Part shown: positions 1 through 6,629 of the stretch, piece after piece
Layout of the letters: each line of letters starts with the position of its first letter
How positions within the stretch are numbered: position 1 is the first letter of the stretch
Origin: Gemmatimonadota bacterium
GTDB lineage: Bacteria > Gemmatimonadota > Gemmatimonadetes > Gemmatimonadales > GWC2-71-9
Assembly: GCA_003221985.1 (NCBI GenBank)
Contig: QHUQ01000177.1
Coordinates: 1 to 15,162, forward strand
DNA: 15,162 bases
Direction: 5' to 3'
Made by a program: the position numbers and the translations under genes
The notes under the pieces: model-generated
What the model was told of the DNA's origin: nothing
Databases searched by the model: none
The model's input: only the letters and a program-made list of their open reading frames with translations

Positions 1-189
1 CGTGGCCACCGATTGCTCGAGCGTCAGGGCATCGGCGCCCGGATACCGCGCGGTCAGCAGAATCTCCGGCGGAGCGATGTTGGGATAGAGCGCGACGGGA
101 AGCTGCACGATCGCGACGAGGCCGAAGATCACCATGAGGATGGAGATGACCATGGCGACGATGGGCCGGTTGATGAAGAACCTGGCCAT
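1..189 (-). CDS. RND efflux transporter inner-membrane subunit (N-terminal part, runs off the left edge)
   Basis: This is the first 63 codons of an AcrB/MexB/MdtB-type proton-driven efflux pump of the inner membrane. The N-terminus MARFFINRPIVAMVISILMV is the classic RND start: a short cytoplasmic FFINRP segment leading into the first membrane helix. It is followed by VQLPVALYPNIAPPEI, the conserved entry to the first periplasmic porter loop. The ATG at 187-189 lies 7 nt after the stop of the adaptor gene, so the two are co-transcribed and probably translationally coupled. No strong Shine-Dalgarno site is visible beyond the adaptor's own end. The rest of the roughly 1,030-residue protein lies outside the window, so substrate and subfamily cannot be judged. 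Confidence 0.93.
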   Translation of the reverse strand, partial: MARFFINRPIVAMVISILMVIFGLVAIVQLPVALYPNIAPPEILLTARYPGADALTLEQSVAT

Positions 190-196
190 CGTCGGT

Positions 197-1558
197 CTAC
201 TTCGCCGCCGCGCTCGACTCCGCGGGCGCGTTCGCCGCCAGCCGGACTTTCTGGCCGGCGCGTACCCGGTCGCCTCCCTCGACGACGACCCGCTCGCCGG
301 GCTTCAGCCCCTCGGTCACCATCCACAACGAGCCAACTCGCACGTCGACCTTGATCTTGCGGATGTCGACCGTGTCGTCGGCGCGGACCACGGCGACCTG
401 ATGAATGCCCTGCACGTCCTGGACGGCACGCTGCGGGATCAAGAGCGCGGCCTTCTTCACCTCGACGACGGCGCGAACCTTCGCGTACTGGCCGGGCCGC
501 AGCAGATTGCCCGGGTTCGGAAACACCCCTCGCGCGAGCACGGTGCCGCTGGTAACGTCCACCTGTCGGTCGAGAGCCGCTGCGCGTCCCGGGTGGGAAT
601 AGACGGTGCCGTCGGCCAAAATCAGCTGCAGCTCGAGCCTCCGGGGCTCGCTCGGGTCCGCCGCCCACCGGCGTAACACGGTGAGAGCCCGTTGCTCGCT
701 GACGGGGAATTCCGCGTAGATTGGATCGACCTGCGAAACCGTCGTGAGCGGCGTGCTGCCACTCGGGCCGACGTAGTCGCCGATGTTCGCCCCACGGAAG
801 CCGGCGACGCCGGCGATCGGCGACAGCACCCTGGTGTAGCCGAGGTTGAGCCTGGCGTCCGCGAGCGCCGCGCGTGCGGCGGCGATGTTGGCCTCTTGCG
901 TCTTGACGTCCGCGAGCGCCTTTTCGAGCGCGGCGCGCGACTGCGACACGCTGGCCTGCGAGCTCAGAACCGCCGCGCGCGCGGCCGCCACCGCCGCCAG
1001 GTTGGCCAGATTGCTCTGGACCGCGTTGTCGAGCTCTTGCTGGCTGACCGACCCGCGCTGGGCCAGCGGCGTGTAGCGGTTCACGTCGAGCTCCGTCTGC
1101 CGCTGGGTCGCCTCCGCCCGCTTCACCTGGGCCTCGTCCTGGGCCACCTTCGCGATCGCCTGTTCCACCTGTGCCTGACTCGCGCCGACCTGCGCCTTGG
1201 ACTGGCTCAACTGTGATTCCGCGAGGTTGAGCTTGGCGTCGGCCTGATCCGCGGCAGTCTGGAACGGTCGGGGGTCGACCTGGAACAGGAGGTCGCCCGC
1301 CTTGACCGGTGAGCCTTCCGTGTAGTTCTGGCTCACGAGGTGCCCGGCGACACGAGCCCGGATCTGCGCGTTGATGTAGCCGACCAGCGTCCCGACGTAC
1401 TCGACGGAGATCGGCACGTCGCGCTCCACCACCGGCTCGACCTTCACGACGGCCGGCGGCGGCGTCGCGGTCGCGCGAGAGGCGTCGCCACAGCCGGCCG
1501 AGGCAACGGTCACCATCCCGAGCAGTAAAGCCGCGAGCGCTTCGCGCACGTCGATCAT
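197..1558 (-). CDS. RND efflux periplasmic adaptor subunit (AcrA/MexA family lipoprotein)
   Basis: This 453-aa membrane fusion protein links the RND pump encoded just downstream to an outer-membrane channel. The N-terminus has a hydrophobic signal segment (about residues 7-22) ending in ASAGC, so Cys23 is a likely lipidation site, although the -3 position is Ser rather than the usual Leu. The domain order is the family's: a barrel-sandwich (lipoyl) half near residues 50-95 (ARVAGHL, FQVDPRPF), a long Ala/Gln-rich alpha-helical hairpin at about 100-245 with its turn near PLAQRGSVSQQELD, the second lipoyl half (YTRVLSPIAGVAG), a beta-barrel, and a membrane-proximal domain ending KPGERVVVEGGDRV. 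The protein is longer than typical AcrA (about 400 aa), mostly through a longer hairpin. The ATG is preceded by AGAGG. Tail Ala/Ser residues look disordered. Confidence 0.93.
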   Translation of the reverse strand: MIDVREALAALLLGMVTVASAGCGDASRATATPPPAVVKVEPVVERDVPISVEYVGTLVGYINAQIRARVAGHLVSQNYTEGSPVKAGDLLFQVDPRPFQTAADQADAKLNLAESQLSQSKAQVGASQAQVEQAIAKVAQDEAQVKRAEATQRQTELDVNRYTPLAQRGSVSQQELDNAVQSNLANLAAVAAARAAVLSSQASVSQSRAALEKALADVKTQEANIAAARAALADARLNLGYTRVLSPIAGVAGFRGANIGDYVGPSGSTPLTTVSQVDPIYAEFPVSEQRALTVLRRWAADPSEPRRLELQLILADGTVYSHPGRAAALDRQVDVTSGTVLARGVFPNPGNLLRPGQYAKVRAVVEVKKAALLIPQRAVQDVQGIHQVAVVRADDTVDIRKIKVDVRVGSLWMVTEGLKPGERVVVEGGDRVRAGQKVRLAANAPAESSAAAK

Positions 1559-1611
1559 GTGGCCTCTGCTTTAGCGTGAACGGTCAGGCAGATGTTACTC
1601 TTTCTTCCCGT

Positions 1612-2199
1612 TCATCGCTTCCCGTAGTCCGTGAAGACGTAATCTCTGGTCTTCACGATCGTGTGGCACGCGAGCCCGCACTTGGCGTCGTTCCCCTGCG
1701 GCGGCTGGTCAGCCGTCGTGGCGGGCGTGAACGTATCCGACGCGGCGTCATACTTGAACGCGCCCCATCCCCAGCCGCCGCTGTCCGCGAACCTCTTGCT
1801 ATCCTTCACCATGAAATCGACGTCATGCAGGCTTGCCGGCACCGTCGCAGTGGGGAGCGTCTCGAGCTTTTTCGGGTTCCAATGGACCTTCGCCATCTTG
1901 GAGCCGTCGGGGAATGGCCTGCCGTTGCCGGGAATGCCGGACTGATAGGCTTTGATCATCACGGGATTGCCGAGGATCACAGCCATCACCTTTTCGTTGT
2001 GACTGATGGAGACAGTCTGCCAGCCTTCGTATCCTCTGAACTCAGAGAACGCGAGCCCATTCGGCACTCGCACGGTGTACTTGGCCTGGCCAGTGTCCTG
2101 CGCGTAGATGGCCGCGCCGCCCAAGACGGCGAGCACCGAGACAGCGAGCGAGACCACAACGATCACAACCGCCGGGATCCTTTTGCTCCTCACCGCCAT
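1612..2199 (-). CDS. cytochrome P460-like secreted haem protein
   Basis: This 195-aa protein is most likely exported: basic residues 5-7 (SKR) and a hydrophobic stretch at about 9-30 form an uncleaved anchor or signal peptide. The body matches what I know of cytochrome P460 family proteins: an N-terminal FSEFRGYEGWQ block, a central NPKK and DVDFMVKDSKRF segment, a Gly/Trp-rich GGWGWG turn, and a C-terminal haem-binding cysteine pair followed by DYVFTDYGKR. The haem motif is CGLACH (Cys174, Cys178, His179), so three rather than two residues separate the cysteines. Family members bind an unusual c-type haem and include hydroxylamine- and NO-oxidising enzymes, but most soil homologues are uncharacterised and no substrate can be given here. 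A strong AAGGAGAGGAG site precedes the ATG. The gene follows an Ohr remnant by 15 nt and lies 53 nt upstream of the efflux adaptor gene. Confidence 0.82.
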   Translation of the reverse strand: MAVRSKRIPAVVIVVVSLAVSVLAVLGGAAIYAQDTGQAKYTVRVPNGLAFSEFRGYEGWQTVSISHNEKVMAVILGNPVMIKAYQSGIPGNGRPFPDGSKMAKVHWNPKKLETLPTATVPASLHDVDFMVKDSKRFADSGGWGWGAFKYDAASDTFTPATTADQPPQGNDAKCGLACHTIVKTRDYVFTDYGKR

Positions 2200-2214
2200 T
2201 CTCCTCTCCTTAGC

Positions 2215-2310
2215 TCAGACCACGTTGATCGTGACGTCGATGTTGCCCCGTGTGGCATGGGAGTATGGGCACACCTGGTGCGCGGCGTCCACGAGAGCCT
2301 GAGGTTGGTG
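2215..2310 (-). pseudogene. decayed C-terminal tail of an organic hydroperoxide resistance protein (Ohr/OsmC family)
   Basis: The last about 27 codons read ALVDAAHQVCPYSHATRG then NIDVTINVV and a TGA. This is the near-universal C-terminus of Ohr peroxidases, including the resolving cysteine in VCPYS. Immediately upstream the match stops: GWHQPQ stands where Ohr proteins have a GLD-type loop and helix start, and neither this frame nor the other minus frames upstream of about 2310 shows the N-terminal two thirds or the peroxidatic cysteine. The open frame itself continues to an ATG at 2448, but that part does not resemble Ohr. I read this as the remnant of a deleted gene. It may still supply the upstream end of the transcript for the P460-like gene 15 nt downstream. 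Confidence 0.7.
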
Positions 2311-2448
2311 CCAGCCTCCGGGCCGCCGGGCGACGAAAGGCTTGACGTCGAGTCCATGCGCCTTAAGAGTCACGTTCGACCCCGGAGGTTGCGTCGGACA
2401 TGAAAAAGGCGAGACGCTGCCGCAAAAGCAGGCGGGATCGGTGAGCAC

Positions 2449-2700
2449 GAGACTCCCGGGTGGGTGCCGCGTCGTGGTCGGTTGATCCAGGTTCTCTCTC
2501 TCGCTCGGCTGCGGCGTTTCGCGCTACCCATCAGCCGCGCACGCGTGCTGCATGGTCGCACGCTCGGCCAATTCCAGAGGAAGTAGACGCTAAAGTGCCC
2601 CCGGTCGCACGGCTCTGAACTGAGATTAGTGGGATACTCTCGGAGTGCTTTCGCGGCCTTGACCACCAACGCGGAAGGCTGACACGGGAAGGAGAGCAAG
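2449..2700. other. intergenic stretch between the Ohr remnant and the hydrolase gene
   Basis: These 252 nt separate divergently oriented units. Frames on both strands are open but have no recognisable protein similarity and low-complexity Arg/Ser/Pro content typical of GC-rich non-coding DNA. The plus-strand promoter of the hydrolase gene should lie here. I see no convincing -35/-10 pair, only the ribosome-binding AAGGAGAG sequence just before 2701. Confidence 0.5.
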
Positions 2701-3402
2701 ATGGCAGGCTTGAAGAACGTTGTTCTCGTGCACGGCGGCTTTGTGGACGGTGCTGGCTGGGGAGGTGTCTACAAGATCCTGAGAAAGGGCGGATATCAAG
2801 TCAGCATCGTCCAGAATCCGACGATCTCACTGCAGGACGACGCTGCGGCGACCCAGCGCATTCTGGCCACGCAGGACGGGCCCGCGATTCTCGTTGGCCA
2901 TTCCTATGGCGGAGCCGTGATCACCGAAGCCGGCACCAATCCGAAGGTGGCGGCGTTGGTGTATATCACCGCCTTTGTCCCCGACAGAGGCGAGTCCGTG
3001 GCGACGCTCATCAAAGATCCGGCGCCGCGCGCTCCCGTGCCGCCGATTCTGCCGCCGCAGGATGGTTATCTGTTCCTCGACAAGGCGAAGTTCCGTTCCT
3101 CGTTCGCGGCTGACGTGGACCCGGAGACCGCCGCATTCATGGCCGACTCTCAGGTGCCGTGGGGGCTGGCCGCTCTCAGCGGAGCGATCAGCGAACCGGC
3201 GTGGAGGACCAAGCCGAGCTGGTATCTGGTGGTCACCGAGGACCAGATGATTCCCGCGGCCGCCCAGCGTGCGATGGCCAAGCGGGCGAATGCAACGATC
3301 GTCGAAGTCAAAGGTAGCCACGCCATCTATGTCTCACAGCCCGGACCGGTCGCCGCGCTGATCGAACAGGCGGCCAAAAGCGTGAAAGTCGCTGGCGCCT
3401 AG
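2701..3402 (+). CDS. alpha/beta hydrolase with complete catalytic triad
   Basis: This is a 233-aa single-domain cytoplasmic alpha/beta hydrolase, close to the usual size for the compact esterase/hydroxynitrile-lyase-like branch. Visible landmarks are the oxyanion-side LVHGGFVDGAGW (residues 9-20), the nucleophile elbow GHSYGG with Ser68, the acid in VVTEDQMIP (Asp181), and the histidine in KGSHAIYVSQP (His207). The cap between residues about 105 and 170 is short and Pro-rich (PAPRAPVPPILPPQDG). No signal peptide is seen. The start is the ATG preceded by AAGGAGAG at a good spacing. It is the only intact plus-strand gene in the left half and stands alone, so its substrate is open. Homologues are annotated only as alpha/beta hydrolases or esterases acting on small esters. 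Confidence 0.9.
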   Translation: MAGLKNVVLVHGGFVDGAGWGGVYKILRKGGYQVSIVQNPTISLQDDAAATQRILATQDGPAILVGHSYGGAVITEAGTNPKVAALVYITAFVPDRGESVATLIKDPAPRAPVPPILPPQDGYLFLDKAKFRSSFAADVDPETAAFMADSQVPWGLAALSGAISEPAWRTKPSWYLVVTEDQMIPAAAQRAMAKRANATIVEVKGSHAIYVSQPGPVAALIEQAAKSVKVAGA

Positions 3403-3412
3403 CCAGATTTAA

Positions 3413-3444
3413 TGGTGGAGGGTAAGGGATTCGGACCCTCGATG
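3413..3444 (-). other. tRNA 3'-end fragment (T-arm, acceptor 3' strand, CCA), no 5' half
   Basis: On the minus strand the sequence reads a T-stem GAGGG, a seven-base loop TCCGAAT (close to the universal TTCGAAT), the other T-stem strand CCCTT, then ACCCTCC as the 3' acceptor strand, a discriminator A and a genomic CCA ending at 3413. The stem pairs as three G-C, one A-T and one G-T. The matching 5' acceptor strand GGAGGGT was not found in the next about 100 nt upstream, nor were D- and anticodon arms. Such 3' tRNA ends are the usual crossover sites of tyrosine-integrase elements, so this could be an att-site duplicate. Chance resemblance is possible given only 32 nt. Confidence 0.45.
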
Positions 3445-3488
3445 TCACGACTTTCCGCGTATTTGCCCGAGATCTCGCGGCGCCAGAC

Positions 3489-3502
3489 GGCACTGGAGTG
3501 CC
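3489..3502. repeat. 14-bp inverted repeat (6-bp arms, 2-nt centre)
   Basis: GGCACT-GG-AGTGCC is a perfect inverted repeat lying between the tRNA 3'-end fragment and a short tandem repeat. It could be a protein-binding site such as a recombinase or repressor operator, or part of a hairpin. No flanking T-run makes it a terminator. Confidence 0.5.
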
Positions 3503-3518
3503 CCCTGGGACCGTTTCG

Positions 3519-3538
3519 CGTCCCCATACGTCCCCACT
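3519..3538. repeat. two tandem 10-bp copies of CGTCCCCAYW
   Basis: CGTCCCCATA is followed directly by CGTCCCCACT, so eight of ten positions match in two head-to-tail copies. Short directly repeated sites beside a tRNA 3' end resemble arm-type binding sites of integrases. This is an inference from position. With only two copies, chance is not excluded. Confidence 0.45.
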
Positions 3539-3655
3539 TCGGGCCCCTCCGCCCGGCTATCTCAGGCGCTAGCTTTCAGCTCGCCAGGATGCAACGAGAG
3601 GTACTCGCGAACCTCCAACTGCATTCGATCGATCTCTGCCAGGAACCCGGCTGCC

Positions 3656-4082
3656 GATAGGTCGGCTGATGCGTTGCTGATCGAGCTCGTCCGAGTCGAC
3701 GTGCGGACAGAAAAGGATATCGAGAGCGCGTTTGAGACGATGATCAAGGCCGGAGCTTCAGCGTTCGTCCTCTACCCTGTCCCCATGCAAGACGCCCGGG
3801 CCGTTCAGGTCGCGGAGCTAGCAATTCAACGCCAGATGCGGTGGTGGGACGAGATATCTCGCAACGCGACGTTGGGCGCTCTCTTGGGTTAAGGCCCAGA
3901 CTATCCTGACCTCTCGCGGCGGGCCGCAGGCTACGTCGATAAGATATTGAAAGGCGCCAGCCCGGCAGATCTCCCGATCGGCGTGCCAACCAAGTTCGAG
4001 CTCGTCGCCAACCTGAGAACAGCGCAGGCCCCTGACCATTCCCCAGTCTGTGGTCGCAGAGGCGACGAACGCAATCCGGTGA
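3656..4082 (+). pseudogene. C-terminal remnant of a PF04392-type ABC substrate-binding protein, broken by a stop and a frameshift
   Basis: From about 3671 the frame reads ELVRVDVRTEKDIESAFETM, then the GASAFVLYPVPM core and an AELAIQRQMRWWDEISR strand typical of the ABC_sub_bind family (YtrA/tryptophan-type binding proteins common in soil bacteria). At 3890-3892 a TAA sits exactly where the family has the Tyr of its GYGPDY motif. The same frame then continues [20 protein letters not shown], a near-perfect family C-terminal block ending in a [15 protein letters not shown] stretch. Near 4030 the frame shifts, and [16 protein letters not shown] followed by TGA (4080-4082) completes the protein end. 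The N-terminal two thirds is absent. The gene cannot make a functional protein, though the decay looks recent because the sequence is otherwise well kept. Confidence 0.85.
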
Positions 4083-4239
4083 CCGCAGCGCGCCTGGCCG
4101 TCCCACCATCCGCCCGAGGAGCGCCCTTCGGCTCTCGCGAGACGATGCGGAACCGGTCAGGTCGTTGCGGACATTAAACGTCCTGAGACTCGAAGTCCAT
4201 CCAGATTCTCCGGAGGGACGGTGGCAGGGAACCAGGGTC
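4083..4239. other. intergenic stretch downstream of livF
   Basis: These 157 nt lie between the convergent ends of the broken binding-protein gene and livF. No gene and no clear rho-independent terminator (GC hairpin followed by a T-run) is visible on either strand, so termination of the long liv transcript may be factor-dependent or lie further downstream. Confidence 0.4.
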
Positions 4240-4944
4240 TCAGGTGAGAAGATATCGGCGTCGAATCTCCTGGTTGGCCTCGAGATCCTTGAGCGTCCCC
4301 TCGAAGCGAATTGTCCCGTGGTCGATGACGTAAATCCGGTTTGCTAGCGGACCTGTAAACGCCACGTTCTGCTCCGAGAGCAGAATCGTGACGCCTTCTC
4401 TCTTCAGTCGTAGGATTTGCTCGCCGAGATTCTTGATGACCAAGGGGGCCAGGCCCTGCGTCGGCTCGTCCATGAGGAGGAGCGAAGGATTGCCCATCAG
4501 AGCGCGCCCGATGGCCAGCATCTGCTGTTCGCCTCCGCTCAAGTAACGGCCGTCTCGACCGTCGAGGTCGCGGAGCAACGGAAACAACGTGTAGACTCGC
4601 TCGACCGTCCAACCGGAGCTTCCATCGCGGGGCGCGTGAGCACCGATTTCTAAATTGTCGCGGACACTCAGATCGGGGAAAACGCGGCGGGTGTCCGGGA
4701 TGAAGGCAATTCCACGCCGGGCCACGTTGTAGGGCGCCTCTCCCGCGATCTCCTGACCACGAAACCGGATGCTTCCCGAGCGCGGCGCCGGGATGCCGAC
4801 AATGCTCCGGAGGGTCGTCGTCTTGCCGGCGCCGTTCCGCCCGAGGAGCACGACGATCTCCCCTTCTTCGACACGGAGGGAGAGCTCGAAGAGCACGTGG
4901 CTCGACCCATAGTAGGTATGGATGCCGTCGATCTCCAGAATCAT
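4240..4944 (-). CDS. livF: branched-chain amino acid type ABC transporter ATP-binding protein LivF
   Basis: This is the second nucleotide-binding subunit of a LivHMGF-type importer, a 234-aa protein of the usual family length. Motifs in order: Walker A GRNGAGKTT (35-43), the LivF-typical IPDTRRVFPDLSV segment (82-94) in place of a classical Q-loop, the ABC signature LSGGEQQ (135-141), Walker B LLLMDEP (155-161) with TQGLAP, and the SEQN switch region that replaces the H-loop His as in other LivF proteins. The tail ANQEIRRRYL is diagnostic of LivF. The ATG overlaps the TGA of livG by the tetranucleotide ATGA, so translation is coupled. It is the last gene of the operon. Confidence 0.95.
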   Translation of the reverse strand: MILEIDGIHTYYGSSHVLFELSLRVEEGEIVVLLGRNGAGKTTTLRSIVGIPAPRSGSIRFRGQEIAGEAPYNVARRGIAFIPDTRRVFPDLSVRDNLEIGAHAPRDGSSGWTVERVYTLFPLLRDLDGRDGRYLSGGEQQMLAIGRALMGNPSLLLMDEPTQGLAPLVIKNLGEQILRLKREGVTILLSEQNVAFTGPLANRIYVIDHGTIRFEGTLKDLEANQEIRRRYLLT

Positions 4945-5681
4945 CCCACTTCCCCAAGGTAAGCTCGTTGAACCTGCTCATCCTGCCGCACGCGCTGGGG
5001 GTCGCCGTCGGCGATGAGCCGGCCGTTGTGCATGACGAGCACCCGCCGGGCGATCCCGAAGACAACACCCATCTTGTGCTCGATGAAGAGCACGGTCAGA
5101 GCCTGCTCCCGGTTGATCCGCCGAATCAGGTCCGTCGTAAGGGTGGTCTCCTCGGCGGATTGACCGGACGTAGGCTCGTCGAGTAGGAGCAGCCGGGGTC
5201 GTACCGCGAGGGCGATCCCGACCTCCAGCCGCTTCTTGTCCGCCTGGGCGAGCGCCCCGGCGGAGAGCTGAGCGAATTCGATGAGGCCGATCGCGACGAG
5301 GATCTCCTGCACCTCGTCTCGGAGCGCCCGGGGCCCAAACGTCCGGACGCTCCCGCTTCTTCCGCGCGCCGAGAACAGGGCCACCTGGACATTTTGGAAG
5401 ACCGTCAACCGGGGGAAGATGTTGGTGATCTGGAACGCAAGCCCGATCCCGTTGTGCGCGATACGATGCGCTGGCAGGGAAGTGATTTCCACTCCGTCCA
5501 TTACTACGCGCCCGCCATCCGGCTTGAGCAAGCCGCTGATCACGTTGAAGAGCGTGGTCTTGCCAGCGCCATTGGGCCCGATCAGCGCAACCAGCTCCCC
5601 CGGCTGGATGTCGAAACTCACGTCGCTAACGGCCGCGACAGCTCCGAAGCTTTTCCTGACATCTTCAGCGTGAAGCAGCAT
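4941..5681 (-). CDS. livG: branched-chain amino acid type ABC transporter ATP-binding protein LivG
   Basis: This is the first nucleotide-binding subunit, 246 aa from the ATG at 5679-5681. That start gives the family N-terminus MLLHAEDVRKSFGAV and has a GGAGCGGG site just upstream. The open frame extends 60 codons further but that part is Ser/Arg-rich shadow of livM. Motifs: Walker A GPNGAGKTT (35-43), Q-loop FQITNIFPRLTV (83-94), Walker B LLLLDEP (164-170) followed by TSGQSAEET, and H-loop FIEHKMGVV. The ABC signature region reads LAQADKK (144-150) where LivG proteins usually have an L-[SA]-x-G motif, so the signature Gly is replaced by Ala. The start overlaps the end of livM by 17 nt and the end overlaps livF. 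Confidence 0.94.
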   Translation of the reverse strand: MLLHAEDVRKSFGAVAAVSDVSFDIQPGELVALIGPNGAGKTTLFNVISGLLKPDGGRVVMDGVEITSLPAHRIAHNGIGLAFQITNIFPRLTVFQNVQVALFSARGRSGSVRTFGPRALRDEVQEILVAIGLIEFAQLSAGALAQADKKRLEVGIALAVRPRLLLLDEPTSGQSAEETTLTTDLIRRINREQALTVLFIEHKMGVVFGIARRVLVMHNGRLIADGDPQRVRQDEQVQRAYLGEVG

Positions 5682-6618
5682 TTCCCGCTCCACGTGCTTC
5701 GTGCGCGCTGACGTGCTGCCAGAAGAACCCGCCGACACCGCCTCGCATGAAGCGGACGACGAACAGGATGACGACGCCCATCGCCAGCGCCCAGTAGAGA
5801 GTGTGCCTGCCCAAGTAGAACTGGAGGAAGGTGAAGATCGCGGCGCCGACCACAGGGCCACCGAAGACGTGCTGTCCGCCCAGAAGCGTCATGACCACAG
5901 GGTCTGCGGACTTGGTCCACTCCAGCTCCGTCGGCGCAACCGCCCAGTTGAACGTCGTGAAGAGGCAGCCGGCCACCCCGGCGAAGCCGCCGCTCACGAC
6001 GAAGGCCAGCCACCGGTACCAACGGATGTTGATCCCGATCGCTTCGCTCCGTCGTGCGTTCTCGCGGATGCTCTGGAGCGTGTAGCCGAACGGCGTGTGC
6101 ACGAGCCACCAGAGGGCGAGGGCGGCGGCCGTCACCACGGCGAGGGTGAAGTAGTAGTACCGGACGCTCGAGCCGAGCGCCGGCGGCGGGAAGACCGACT
6201 GGATCCCGTCGTCGCCCGCGGTGAGTGTGTACCACTTGCTCGCAATGACAAACAGGAACTGCCCGAAGGCAAGGGTCAGAATGGAGAAGGACCACTCGGT
6301 GACCCGTACGCAGAAGTAGCCGATCGCGCCCGCCGCCACCGCTGTGATCGGAAGGCTGAGCAGGAATGCCGCAGCGAACGAGAATCCCGCCTTCTTCATG
6401 AGGAGGGCGAGGCTGTACGCACCGACGCCGAAGAACGCCGCCTGGCCGAAGGAGAGGAGCCCCGTGTAGCCGAAGAGGAGGTTGAAGCTCAGCGCGAAGA
6501 GGGCGCCGATCAGGAAGAGATTCAGGAGTTGGACATAGTATTCCCGCACTGCGAGGGGAAGCAGCAGCAGGAGGACAATGACGCCAGCGACCACCGTCGT
6601 GATTATTCGCGCTCTCAT
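5665..6618 (-). CDS. livM: branched-chain amino acid type ABC transporter permease LivM
   Basis: This is the second membrane subunit of the importer, 317 aa. It begins with a strongly hydrophobic helix (residues 4-22) and carries the LivM hallmark LFGYTGLLSFGQAAFFGVGA near residue 48. The cytoplasmic coupling loop is SIRENARRSEAIGIN, which docks onto the ATPases, and the VVMTLLGGQHVFGGPVVGA block lies near the C-terminus. About 8-9 hydrophobic segments can be counted. The ATG lies 11 nt after the livH stop with a G-rich (GGGGGG) site, and the 3' end overlaps livG by 17 nt. The sequence is more divergent and hydrophilic after residue 295 (HEARGAGNAASR), which is ordinary for these tails. Confidence 0.95.
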   Translation of the reverse strand: MRARIITTVVAGVIVLLLLLPLAVREYYVQLLNLFLIGALFALSFNLLFGYTGLLSFGQAAFFGVGAYSLALLMKKAGFSFAAAFLLSLPITAVAAGAIGYFCVRVTEWSFSILTLAFGQFLFVIASKWYTLTAGDDGIQSVFPPPALGSSVRYYYFTLAVVTAAALALWWLVHTPFGYTLQSIRENARRSEAIGINIRWYRWLAFVVSGGFAGVAGCLFTTFNWAVAPTELEWTKSADPVVMTLLGGQHVFGGPVVGAAIFTFLQFYLGRHTLYWALAMGVVILFVVRFMRGGVGGFFWQHVSAHEARGAGNAASR

Positions 6619-6629
6619 GCGGCCCCCCG

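Noticed and set aside
3405..3500. Complete tRNA gene
   Set aside because: Only T-arm, 3' acceptor strand and CCA can be read; no 5' acceptor, D-arm or anticodon arm was found upstream on the minus strand.
3562..3660. Minus-strand frame ending LSLHPGELKASA as an integrase C-terminus
   Set aside because: It looks protein-like, but only about 30 codons are available, no integrase motif is visible, and the rest of the frame is antisense to the binding-protein remnant.
5682..5861. Longer livG starting near 5861
   Set aside because: The extra 60 residues are Ser/Arg/Trp-rich and are the antiphase reading of livM; LivG proteins start at the MLLHAEDV position.
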